64,000 nt of DNA from Gelidibacter japonicus (GTDB taxonomy: Bacteria; Bacteroidota; Bacteroidia; Flavobacteriales; Flavobacteriaceae): positions 1 to 64,000 of the forward strand of contig NZ_BJKB01000016.1 of NCBI RefSeq assembly GCF_010725055.1, in the 5' to 3' direction. A model generated the notes under the pieces. It saw only the letters and a list, made by a program, of their open reading frames with translations, had not been told where the DNA came from and did no database searches. Below are positions 44,340-52,646 of the stretch, one piece after another. Both the position numbers and the translations under genes were made by a program. The stretch's first letter is position 1; each line of letters begins with the position of its first letter.

Positions 44340-44900
44340 ATGGAAAACCTAAATAAAAAGAGAGTCGCAATTTTAGCAACCAACGGATTTGAAGAAAGTG
44401 AATTAAGAGAACCTAAAGCTGCTTTAGAAAAAGCAGGTGCTGAAGTTCATATTGTTTCGGAAAAATCGGGAACCATAAAATCATGGACCGATGGAAATTG
44501 GGGTTCAGAATATAAAGTAGATAAAACTCTGGACGATGTCAGCCAAAAGGATTATCATGCATTGATGCTTCCAGGTGGTGTGATCAACCCAGATAAATTA
44601 AGAAAAAACCCTAAGGCAGTGAGTTTTATAAAATCATTTTTTGAAAACCACAAACCAGTGGGTGCTATTTGCCATGGACCATGGTTGTTGGCAGAAGCTG
44701 ATGTTTTGAAAGATCGAAAAATAACCTCTTATAGCTCAATAAAAACGGATATGATCAATGCCGGAGCCAATTGGGTCGATGAAGAAGTAGTTGTTGACGA
44801 AGGTTTGGTAACCAGTAGAACTCCTAAAGATTTGCCGGCTTTCAACGCCAAATTGATTGAGGAAGTTTATGAGGGCAAACATAAAGAGCAGGTTGCATAA
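44340..44900 (+). CDS. DJ-1/PfpI family protein
   Basis: 186 residues of the class I glutamine amidotransferase-like fold. LATNGFEESELREPKAALE at the N terminus carries the conserved acidic residue, and Cys111 sits in the elbow AICHGPWLLAEA. RTPKDLPAFNAKLIEE is typical of the YhbO/PfpI branch, which acts as a stress-related glyoxalase/deglycase or peptidase-like protein. The stress link is from the family. It is followed 37 bases later by a Rho-N protein gene, probably in the same operon. Confidence 0.92.
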   Translation: MENLNKKRVAILATNGFEESELREPKAALEKAGAEVHIVSEKSGTIKSWTDGNWGSEYKVDKTLDDVSQKDYHALMLPGGVINPDKLRKNPKAVSFIKSFFENHKPVGAICHGPWLLAEADVLKDRKITSYSSIKTDMINAGANWVDEEVVVDEGLVTSRTPKDLPAFNAKLIEEVYEGKHKEQVA

Positions 44901-44937
44901 TGCATCTGAATGTCTAACAATTTTAAAAACTTGAATT

Positions 44938-45192
44938 ATGGCGAAACAAAAGAATCATGGTCCGAGTATAAAAAATGATGCTCGCTATGAAGCCTTAAGA
45001 AACGAAGGATACAGTAAACAAAAAGCTGCCAGAATAGCCAATACCAAAAATCCGGGTAAGAAAGGGGGCAAGGCTAAAACTTATGAAGACCGCACTCGGA
45101 GTGCGCTGTATGAAAAAGCTAAAGAAATTGGCATTAAAGGCAGAAGTAAAATGGATAAAGAAGAATTGATCCATGCATTAAGAAATAATTAA
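44938..45192 (+). CDS. Small basic Rho N-terminal-type protein
   Basis: 84 residues. The N-terminal half is Lys/Asn-rich (MAKQKNHGPSIKNDARYEAL, GYSKQKAARIANTKNPGKKG). The C-terminal half (YEKAKEIGIKGRSKMDKEEL) is a Rho-N/SAP-like helical motif that binds nucleic acid in other proteins. Proteins of this kind are often paired with stress genes. It follows the DJ-1/PfpI gene and is closed by a terminator. Confidence 0.85.
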   Translation: MAKQKNHGPSIKNDARYEALRNEGYSKQKAARIANTKNPGKKGGKAKTYEDRTRSALYEKAKEIGIKGRSKMDKEELIHALRNN

Positions 45193-45220
45193 TGACGGGC
45201 AATTCTTAAATGAATAATAA

Positions 45221-45255
45221 AACGTCAGGTAAAATTCAATACCTGACGTTTTTTA
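45221..45255 (+). terminator. Terminator after the Rho-N protein gene
   Basis: AACGTCAGGTA (45221-45231) pairs with TACCTGACGTT (45240-45250), followed by T residues. Ends the two-gene operon; also usable by the convergent transcript. Confidence 0.9.
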
Positions 45256-45266
45256 TTTCATTTATA

Positions 45267-45851
45267 CTATAAGATTTTAAACTGTGGCATCAACTCCTTT
45301 AGTTTTTTAAAATTGGCATCGTAAGTTTCTCTTGTGGATGTTAAATCAATCCATAAAAAAGATTTTGCAGTTTCAACAATAATGTAGCAAGAGTTGTAAA
45401 AAGTGTCATTTGTCTTTAATTGAACTTTATACGCTTTGCCAATATTTTTAAATTCCTGAAGGTCTTTTTTAAACAGAAACATATGCTCATTGGACCATCT
45501 TGGTGTATCACCAGATCGGTATCCAGCAACGACCCAATTTTCAAAATTTTGGAAGGTTTTAAATTTCTCCTTTTCAAAGGCCTTAATTAAAAGTGCACTC
45601 TCCGATTTATCGATCTCTGGAAATGTACCGCCAAAAAAATTAGCGCTTGGTGTTTCTTTAATATCCCACCATTTTGGAACTCTCACACTATAACCAAACG
45701 TAGAATCGACATAATGAAGTTGGTCCTGTCCAGACTTTTGTTTTAAGATGATTTTAGCAGCATTGGTATTGACCGTTGACTCTGACTGTGAAAGAGCAAC
45801 AATTGGTAGTTGAATTAAAACAACAAGTGCAATTAAAGTTTTTATATTCAT
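45267..45851 (-). CDS. Secreted protein of unknown function
   Basis: 194 residues with a signal peptide (MNIKTLIALVVLIQLPIVALSQ). The body has a PsbP/TonB-dependent-like mixed alpha-beta pattern (YVDSTFGYSVRVPKWWDIKET, FENWVVAGYRSGDTPRW, YIIVETAKSFLWIDLTSTRETY). Many small periplasmic proteins have such a start, and I do not recognise the family with certainty. The gene stands 87 bases downstream of the next gene on the same strand. Confidence 0.75.
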   Translation of the reverse strand: MNIKTLIALVVLIQLPIVALSQSESTVNTNAAKIILKQKSGQDQLHYVDSTFGYSVRVPKWWDIKETPSANFFGGTFPEIDKSESALLIKAFEKEKFKTFQNFENWVVAGYRSGDTPRWSNEHMFLFKKDLQEFKNIGKAYKVQLKTNDTFYNSCYIIVETAKSFLWIDLTSTRETYDANFKKLKELMPQFKIL

Positions 45852-45938
45852 GCGAGAGGATTCATTTTATTGTAGCGATGCATTTCTTTAATTGCGGATG
45901 AGGGTAAGAGGCCAAGGGTAATCATGAAGCTATAGATA

Positions 45939-46445
45939 TTAAAGTCTGAATACTTTGGAATTGTAGCTTGCATCTTCTAATTGCTCCAATAACAAATTAT
46001 AATCATACTGTAAGTCTTCATGCAAATTGCTTACTATTTTCTTTATGGCCAAAATTTGGCGGTCATAGATATTGGTCAAGGTAACATTTTTAAAAACGGA
46101 AGGCTTAAAGTCTTTAAGAACTGTGCAAAAATGAAGTAATAATTCTACTTCAGTCTCTTTTTTTAATGAGTACCTGGCATATTTTTTAATATTTCGGAGA
46201 ATTTTTCGCACGCTTTTTTTTATATAAAAGTAACTGTTGGTGTTGATACCTTCAAATTGTTCGTCAATTTCAGCTTTTACAGTTTCGATATATCCAGATT
46301 CGTCATGGGACTCAAATAATAAATAGGTAAGCAGTTCTTTGTTTTCCTTTTTAAATTTAGAAAGACGCAAGCAAAGTTCCATCAATTCCTCTGAAGAGCG
46401 ATGCTTTAATTCTTTCTTAATGGTAACAACAGAAACTGCTTTCAT
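45939..46445 (-). CDS. Helical cytoplasmic protein of unknown function
   Basis: 168 residues, no signal peptide, mostly charged helices (KHRSSEELMELCLRLSKFKK, YFYIKKSVRKILRNIKKYAR). No motif I can name. It lies 9 bases after the DoxX gene on the same strand and may be co-transcribed with it. Confidence 0.75.
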   Translation of the reverse strand: MKAVSVVTIKKELKHRSSEELMELCLRLSKFKKENKELLTYLLFESHDESGYIETVKAEIDEQFEGINTNSYFYIKKSVRKILRNIKKYARYSLKKETEVELLLHFCTVLKDFKPSVFKNVTLTNIYDRQILAIKKIVSNLHEDLQYDYNLLLEQLEDASYNSKVFRL

Positions 46446-46454
46446 CTAAAATTA

Positions 46455-46829
46455 TTATTTCTTGTCGACTGAATACTTTCCAGCTCCAGCCAAAGCGATA
46501 ACGATAAATCCTATCAGATATAACAAAGCCTTTTCTTTAGTTCCAAAACTGTCTTGGCCATGCACGATAAAAGCAGCTACAGCCATAGTGCCGATGGCGG
46601 GAATAGCGGCAATTTTAGTTTTAAATCCTATCAAAACAAGAAGGGGAGCCACGACTTCTCCTATGATTGCCAAGATGAGAGAAACTACATTTCCTATACC
46701 TAGGGGATCTGGAAAACCACCTGGATTTTCTAAGAGAATACTTATTTTTGGAATTCCGTGGGTTAATAACATGCCAGAGAAACCAATCCTTAAAATAGCA
46801 AGTGCCAAATCGTTAAAGTTTTTTTTCAT
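46455..46829 (-). CDS. DoxX-family membrane protein
   Basis: 124 residues from ATG 46829 (a TTG two codons earlier is less likely). Four hydrophobic helices: LALAILRIGFSGMLLTHGIP, VVSLILAIIGEVVAPLLVLIG, AIPAIGTMAVAAFIVHG, LLYLIGFIVIALAGAG. DoxX proteins are quinone- or redox-linked membrane proteins with poorly defined roles. Follows the E1 fusion gene by 77 bases on the opposite side of its stop. Confidence 0.9.
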   Translation of the reverse strand: MKKNFNDLALAILRIGFSGMLLTHGIPKISILLENPGGFPDPLGIGNVVSLILAIIGEVVAPLLVLIGFKTKIAAIPAIGTMAVAAFIVHGQDSFGTKEKALLYLIGFIVIALAGAGKYSVDKK

Positions 46830-46912
46830 ATACAAAAGGGTTAAAAGGTTAGTGGATTTATAAGGAATAAAAATAGAATATTCAATTCCAAAAAAACAAG
46901 GTGTTGTAAAAA

Positions 46913-49324
46913 TTATCTCAATTTAGGGTAGTCATTAGGACTTACTTCGTGCATCATGGCATAGACACTCTCAAAAATGTCTTCCGTTGATGGTTTTGAA
47001 AAATAATCGCCATCTGATCCGTAAGCAGGTCTATGCGGACGTGCCGTTAAGGTTTTTGGCTGACTGTCTAAATACTGATAGGCATTTTGTTCGCCCAAAA
47101 TAGCATTGAGGATATAGGCGGATGCACCACCCGGGACATCTTCATCAATGACCATCAGTCGGTTGGTTTTGGCAACACTTTTTACAATATCATGATTTAA
47201 ATCAAAAGGTAATAAAGATTGGATGTCAATCACTTCGGCATCGATTCCGACTTCCAATAATTCTTTGGCTGCCTGTTGTACCAAACGCAAGGTTGAGCCA
47301 TAGGATACTAAGGTGATATCGCTTCCAGTTTTAAGGGTTTCTACCACTCCAACGGGCGTTTTAAACTCTCCCAAGTTAGTTGGCAGCTTTTCTTTAAGTC
47401 GGTACCCGTTTAGGCATTCAACTACCAATGCAGGTTCATCGCATTCTAAAAGTGTATTGTAAAAACCTGCGGCTTTGGTCATATTTCGGGGCACTAAAAC
47501 GTGCATGCCTCTGATTAAATTTAAGACACCTCCCAATTGTGATCCAGAGTGCCAAATACCTTCCAGTCGATGCCCTCTTGTTCGAACAATTACCGGTGCT
47601 TTTTGTTTGCCCTGGGTTCTATAATGTAAGGTAGCCAAATCATCGCTCATAATCTGAAGTGCATACAGGATGTAATCCAAATATTGGATTTCAGCAATAG
47701 GGCGTAAACCGCGCATGGACATTCCAATGCCTTGACCAATAATGGTGGCTTCTCTTATACCAACATCGGCCACTCTAAGTTCACCATATTTTTCCTGTAA
47801 GCCTTCCAGACCTTGATTAACGTCGCCAATAGTTCCCGCGTCTTCACCAAAGATTAAAGCCTGTGGATATTTTTTAAAAATAACGTCAAAATTATCCCGT
47901 AGCACCAATCGGCCATCTACATCTTCTGCAGAATTGTCATACACTGGTAAGACTTCCTTGATGTACTGCGCCGATTTTTTGGAATGACTATACAAATGTG
48001 AGCTGTACTTTGGTTGTATCCTTTCCATATAGGCATCAATCCATTCATGTAGAATACGTTTCTCTGGGGTATTCTCAGTGATCACATATCGCAACGATTT
48101 CCGAACAGCTGAGGCTATGTCCTTTCTGATAGGGTCTGAAACATTGGTTAACTCTGTTATCACACGATCAATAAAAACCTTGTTGATGCTTGAGTTTGCC
48201 AAATTAGTAATGAGTTGAATAGCTTCTTGTTGTTCTTCTTTTATTGGATTTTGATAGGCTTCCCAAGCTAATTTTTTGCCTTCTCGAACTTGTTTTTTGA
48301 TATTTTTATCGATGGTATCCAATTCTATCTCTGTAGAGATATTACTGCTGATAATCCATTCGCGCATTTTACGGATACAGTCGTTCTCCATTTCCCAATC
48401 TAAACGTTCTTTACTCTTATAACGTTCATGCGATCCGGAGGTGGAATGACCTTGAGGTTGTGTCAGCTCTATAACGTGAATCAACACTGGAACATGTTCT
48501 TCCCTTGCTATTTTTGAGGCACGCTGATAGGTTTCAACCAATTCAACATAATCCCAACCATGGGCTTTTAAAATCTCGTAACCTTTGTGTTTGTTGTCAC
48601 GTTGAAAGCCTTTTAAAATTTCTGAGATGTTTTCTTTGGTAGTTTGATGTTTTGCATGTACCGAGATACCATATTCATCATCCCAGATACTGATGATCAT
48701 TGGCACTTGCAACACGCCTGCAGCGTTGATGGTTTCAAAAAACAAACCTTCACTGGTACTCGCGTTTCCTATGGTACCCCAAGCGACTTCATTGCCTCTA
48801 TCTGAGAATTTGGGGCTGTGAATACCCTTGACATTTCTATAAATTTTTGAAGCCTGAGCCAATCCTAATAAGCGAGGCATCTGGCCTGCAGTGGGAGAGA
48901 TGTCGGCACTTGAGTTTTTTTGTTCCAGGAGATTTTTCCAATCGCCTTTTTCGTCCAAACTATGGGTCCCAAAATGGCCGCCCATTTGACGCCCGGCGGA
49001 CATTGGATCGTGATCAATATTCGGATCACCATAAAGCCCTGCAAAGAACTGTTGAATAGTCAAAGCACCAATTGCCATCATAAAAGTCTGGTCGCGATAA
49101 TAACCTGAACGGAAGTCGCCGTTTTGAAACACTTTGGCCCAGGCCAATTGTGGGACTTCCTTGCCATCACCAAATATTCCAAACTTCGCCTTTCCAGTCA
49201 AAACTTCTCTACGGCCTAGAAGACTGCATTCTCTGCTCGTCATGGCTATTTTATAATCTTTGAGGATTTCAGATTGAAATTCTTCGAAGGATATATCTTT
49301 GGTTGTTTGTGGCGTCGTTTGCAT
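46913..49324 (-). CDS. 2-oxoacid dehydrogenase E1, fused alpha and beta subunits
   Basis: 803 residues from ATG 49324 (MQTTPQTTKD); the longer frame adds 21 residues of unlike sequence. The N-terminal ~400 residues are the alpha part (GRREVLTGKAKFGIFGDGKE, AWGTIGNASTSEG, WDDEYGISVH), and the C-terminal ~350 are the beta part (FGEDAGTIGDVNQGLEG, GIREATIIGQGIGMSMRGLR, RTRGHRLEG). Together they decarboxylate a 2-oxoacid with thiamine diphosphate and pass the acyl group to E2. The beta sequence favours the branched-chain (2-oxoisovalerate) type, but pyruvate is possible. E2 and E3 genes are not near. Confidence 0.93.
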   Translation of the reverse strand: MQTTPQTTKDISFEEFQSEILKDYKIAMTSRECSLLGRREVLTGKAKFGIFGDGKEVPQLAWAKVFQNGDFRSGYYRDQTFMMAIGALTIQQFFAGLYGDPNIDHDPMSAGRQMGGHFGTHSLDEKGDWKNLLEQKNSSADISPTAGQMPRLLGLAQASKIYRNVKGIHSPKFSDRGNEVAWGTIGNASTSEGLFFETINAAGVLQVPMIISIWDDEYGISVHAKHQTTKENISEILKGFQRDNKHKGYEILKAHGWDYVELVETYQRASKIAREEHVPVLIHVIELTQPQGHSTSGSHERYKSKERLDWEMENDCIRKMREWIISSNISTEIELDTIDKNIKKQVREGKKLAWEAYQNPIKEEQQEAIQLITNLANSSINKVFIDRVITELTNVSDPIRKDIASAVRKSLRYVITENTPEKRILHEWIDAYMERIQPKYSSHLYSHSKKSAQYIKEVLPVYDNSAEDVDGRLVLRDNFDVIFKKYPQALIFGEDAGTIGDVNQGLEGLQEKYGELRVADVGIREATIIGQGIGMSMRGLRPIAEIQYLDYILYALQIMSDDLATLHYRTQGKQKAPVIVRTRGHRLEGIWHSGSQLGGVLNLIRGMHVLVPRNMTKAAGFYNTLLECDEPALVVECLNGYRLKEKLPTNLGEFKTPVGVVETLKTGSDITLVSYGSTLRLVQQAAKELLEVGIDAEVIDIQSLLPFDLNHDIVKSVAKTNRLMVIDEDVPGGASAYILNAILGEQNAYQYLDSQPKTLTARPHRPAYGSDGDYFSKPSTEDIFESVYAMMHEVSPNDYPKLR

Positions 49325-49740
49325 AAAGTGCTTTTTAGATATTGCAAAAGTAGACAAAATGAAGAGGTTTTGCAATTCAAATGCCACATGAAGAGCGTAA
49401 TTTATGTTTAAAAAGAAGTCACGGCACGTGCTTCAAGGTGGACAGGTACTTAGAAACGAAACTTTTATAGATGCTAATTTTGGGAATCGATTAAGGGTTT
49501 TCAAATAAACTTGATCCTTTTAATGGATGACGTTGCGAGTAGAGCTAATTTTTAGCGATTTTTTGCCGGACTAAATCCCATTAACAGCTGTTAATGTTGA
49601 TGAATATAAAGCAAGGTGGCCACTTATCAGCAGTCTTATTTGAAAACCCTCATTGGATTTAAATGGTCGATTCGAATGACTATGCTTAAGTTTGCTTAAA
49701 TGTTGTTAATATTGTTTTTAACGATACAGTTACATTAAAA
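49325..49740. other. Spacer without recognisable gene
   Basis: About 415 bases upstream of the E1 fusion gene. No array, no tRNA, no convincing ORF. It probably holds the E1 promoter on the minus strand and the end of the 49741 gene transcript. Confidence 0.5.
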
Positions 49741-49953
49741 CTACATGGCACCTATACATGACCACATAAGACCAATCATTAAAAATGCCACCCCTCCAAT
49801 AATGGTCATAATTTTTAAGTAGCCCTTAAACATTTGTACGCCTCCCTCACCAAAACTCGAATCACTAATTTTCTTAGATGACATTTTAAGTTTCGTTCCA
49901 ATGTAGATTAATAGAATTCCTACGACAATAAAAAAGATTCCAATACTTGCCAT
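49741..49953 (-). CDS. Small two-helix membrane protein
   Basis: 70 residues with helices IGIFFIVVGILLIYIGTKL and IMTIIGGVAFLMIGLMW, joined by a short Ser-rich loop (KMSSKKISDSSFGEGGVQMF). No family recognised. Confidence 0.6.
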   Translation of the reverse strand: MASIGIFFIVVGILLIYIGTKLKMSSKKISDSSFGEGGVQMFKGYLKIMTIIGGVAFLMIGLMWSCIGAM

Positions 49954-50021
49954 AATGTTAATTTTTTAGAGTTTGTAATTGATTTTAAATTTATTCCCAC
50001 TGTTGGGGTTTACTGCCCCGA

Positions 50022-50056
50022 GGCTTGCCCGCCCGTGTTGGTCGGACGAGCCCCGT
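50022..50056. repeat. G/C-rich intergenic element, copy 5 (short)
   Basis: GCTTGCCCGCCCGTG, then GGTCGGACGAGCCCCG, adjacent to the stop of the small lipoprotein gene. Same composition and GCCCG words as the other G/C-rich copies but without the TTAGCG core. Confidence 0.45.
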
Positions 50057-50062
50057 GAGTCT

Positions 50063-50359
50063 TTATTCTTTGCAATATTTACCAATAAAACCACCGCCAT
50101 CTAAACAGTTGGATTTAGAAATGGCTAATACCTGTGTTTGACCGGCGCTGGTTATTTTTACCTTATCAGCTTCTACAATGTAATCGGCCTCACTAGTTGC
50201 TCCCATAAAAACCACTTCAACTTTATTGTTGGACTTGAATATAAGTTGGTCATAAAAAGCATTTTCATTTCCTATATAAACACCTTCCAGTGTTTTATTG
50301 GCGCAGCTTAGAAAAAGCAGGGAAAGCATTAGAATTGCGATTAGCATCAGTAATTTCAT
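50063..50359 (-). CDS. Small lipoprotein of unknown function
   Basis: 98 residues with a lipobox (LLFLSCANKTLEG). The mature part (GVYIGNENAFYDQLIFKSNN, then VEVVFMGATSEADYIVEADK) is a short beta domain reminiscent of small lipoproteins that report on a ligand or fold. No family recognised. It lies 4 bases from the T9SS gene on the same strand. Confidence 0.65.
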   Translation of the reverse strand: MKLLMLIAILMLSLLFLSCANKTLEGVYIGNENAFYDQLIFKSNNKVEVVFMGATSEADYIVEADKVKITSAGQTQVLAISKSNCLDGGGFIGKYCKE

Positions 50360-50363
50360 GATT

Positions 50364-51353
50364 CTATTGTTTAATTATTTTGTAGCTGGCTGTTCCAATA
50401 GTTGTTGTTAACATTAATGTGTACATACCACCATGTAAATGACTTAGATCAAGGATACGTGTGTTTTCAGTTGTGGTAAAAACGTTTCGTCCTGTCATGT
50501 CATACAAGCTAATGGTTTGAACGTCAAAACTTAACGAAGATGTAATTGTGATGTTATTTTTTACAGGATTTGGATAAACTTTTAAAAAGTTGTTACCAAT
50601 GACTTGATCTACACTTAAACTTGGATCAATTTCATCAAGGATTGCAGTGTGCGACCATTTTTGATTACTGTCTTTTGCCCGTACAAAAAGTACATCATCA
50701 AAACTATAGGGACCGGCAGGATATGGTACACTAAAGAGCCAAGATCCATCAGCTTCAGGGTTATCCAATGTTACAATAGTATTGTTTGCAAATTCTAAAT
50801 CATTTCCAAAAAAATACTCAATGGCAACTATTGATTTATCAGGGTTTTCTACCACTTGAATGTTTTTTCTGAAAGTTAAACTCCAGTGGCCATAACCATC
50901 TCTAACTCTTCCGTAGACCTTGTGATAGCCGAGTGCCGCACTTTGGGCAATTTGCACCATAAAAGCTTGATCGATATCGACTACTTGTGGATTGATTGCA
51001 AATGTAGTTCCTGTACCATATGAGGGGTCGGCATCTAAAAAATATTCTCCGGCCACTATGTTATTTGGTATTTGTGGTGGAATAATCTCGATAGATTTCC
51101 TATACGTTTGACTCCATTGATTGTCGGAATCTTTAGTTCTCAGATATAATTTGTGATGCCCTATAGAAATTGTTGAAGGCATAGTTGCTAAGATAGCTGC
51201 AGTGATATCTTCGCCCTCAGTGATGGTAAGAAGTGTATTTAAACCTATACCATGATCGGCATCTATAAAATATTCCACAGTTGTAACAGTAGCTTGAGCA
51301 AGACATAATTGACATGTCAAGACTGTACTCAGAAATAAGACGATCTTTTTCAT
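50364..51353 (-). CDS. T9SS-secreted protein with three EYF-type repeats
   Basis: 329 residues from ATG 51353 (the TTG two codons upstream is rejected because MKKIVLFLSTVLTCQLCLA is the signal peptide). Three repeats of roughly 90-95 residues start with VEYFIDADHGIG, AGEYFLDADPSYGTG and IEYFFGNDLEF, each followed by a WSQTYRKSIEI or WSLTFRKNIQV strand. The final ~75 residues are a type A sorting domain (FLKVYPNPVKNNITI to YKIIKQ). Exported to the surface. Follows the beta-helix gene by 6 bases. Confidence 0.85.
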   Translation of the reverse strand: MKKIVLFLSTVLTCQLCLAQATVTTVEYFIDADHGIGLNTLLTITEGEDITAAILATMPSTISIGHHKLYLRTKDSDNQWSQTYRKSIEIIPPQIPNNIVAGEYFLDADPSYGTGTTFAINPQVVDIDQAFMVQIAQSAALGYHKVYGRVRDGYGHWSLTFRKNIQVVENPDKSIVAIEYFFGNDLEFANNTIVTLDNPEADGSWLFSVPYPAGPYSFDDVLFVRAKDSNQKWSHTAILDEIDPSLSVDQVIGNNFLKVYPNPVKNNITITSSLSFDVQTISLYDMTGRNVFTTTENTRILDLSHLHGGMYTLMLTTTIGTASYKIIKQ

Positions 51354-51359
51354 AACCAA

Positions 51360-52457
51360 TCAATTAACAGTTCTTGCTTTGATATTTACTAACAACCCTG
51401 TATTAGGTTCTGCTACACCAGTGGTCGAAACGGTGTAGATTACAGGAATGGCACCAAGTCCGGAAAGTCTATAGCGATTGGTTTGTGCAGTGCCACCAAA
51501 AGCGCCACGCTCCGAGCCATCACTTCCTGGAACATTGCTGCTTGCACCGGCTTGTAATTGATAATTGCCATCTGTTGTGTTATTCGTCATAAAAAGTGCG
51601 GTCATATTGGGCTCCCATATATTCCCTGTTGTACCATTGAAGACACCAGAATTTGAGACCGTGTTATATTGTACATTGTTATTGGTGCCACCGTTGATGT
51701 TGGCTGTCATGCCTGCCGATTTTAAAATATTGTTTTGAAACGAGCCTGTGTTAAATTCGAGATTCAATTGGTTCGGCGGCCCGTCAAATACATTGTTGTT
51801 GCATTCTACAATATTCCAGCCGACCCAAATTAATTTTGAGAGACAAATATTATTATTGAAAATGATGTCCTGAGGTGGTACAAAGGAATTGTTACCGTTT
51901 GTGTAGATTGCATTTGCGCTCGCAGCGAAGAAATTCTGAAGAATATAGACTTCATTCAATAAGGTTGCAAATCTTACACCTCTTTCCATACGACAACGTT
52001 TAACGGTTATTTGGTCAACATTGACATAGACATAACCATCAGCATTATTCCCATCGTATATAATGTTCATGCCTATAATCTGTGACGACTTTGAACCCGT
52101 ATTAAAGGTAACGCGTCCAATTTGTGCATCATAGGTATTATTGGATACCTTTGGATTTTCTGTCAAAAAGTACCCTGGGCCAATAATAACCAGTCGCTTG
52201 GTGATTATGGCATCATCATAGACCAATGTTGAGCCTTCAATATGCAAGGTGTCACCATCCATGACATTGGCATTTTGTACCGCCTCATTTATTTGTCTAA
52301 ATACGGGAAAGGAAGGTGTGCCGCCATAATTTTCGCCCCATTGGGAGGTGTTGTTGTAATTGGATTGGTTGTTTACTCTCCAAGTTTTGGCTGTTATGCC
52401 ATTGGAGAACAATAATGCAGTACCAACTGCAATTAATTGTAATAGTTTGGTTTTCAT
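51360..52457 (-). CDS. Secreted right-handed beta-helix protein
   Basis: 365 residues with a signal peptide (MKTKLLQLIAVGTALLFSNG). The centre has the strand-turn rhythm of pectate-lyase-like helices (GSKSSQIIGMNIIYDGNNAD, IIFNNNICLSK, NNNVQYNTVSNSG). No catalytic motif of a lyase is visible, and there is no clear T9SS sorting domain. It lies 6 bases upstream of the T9SS repeat protein, so the two are probably one operon making surface material. Confidence 0.78.
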   Translation of the reverse strand: MKTKLLQLIAVGTALLFSNGITAKTWRVNNQSNYNNTSQWGENYGGTPSFPVFRQINEAVQNANVMDGDTLHIEGSTLVYDDAIITKRLVIIGPGYFLTENPKVSNNTYDAQIGRVTFNTGSKSSQIIGMNIIYDGNNADGYVYVNVDQITVKRCRMERGVRFATLLNEVYILQNFFAASANAIYTNGNNSFVPPQDIIFNNNICLSKLIWVGWNIVECNNNVFDGPPNQLNLEFNTGSFQNNILKSAGMTANINGGTNNNVQYNTVSNSGVFNGTTGNIWEPNMTALFMTNNTTDGNYQLQAGASSNVPGSDGSERGAFGGTAQTNRYRLSGLGAIPVIYTVSTTGVAEPNTGLLVNIKARTVN

Positions 52458-52646
52458 AATGATAAGTATTTCGGATTAATAGTTGTATAAATCTATATTT
52501 ATCATTTTCTAAAACCAATACCCAATTATTTTTTGCGGGTCTTTAATTATTTAATGCGAAAAAAAGAAGCATCATTTTCAAAAATGTGGTAAATTTAACA
52601 CAGCCTCAATAAATTATTGATTAATAGCAGTATCAAAATTTATGTC

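Noticed and set aside
49404-49508. 34-residue plus-strand ORF with a basic start
   Set aside because: No promoter, terminator or family resemblance, and it is in a spacer otherwise without signs of a gene.
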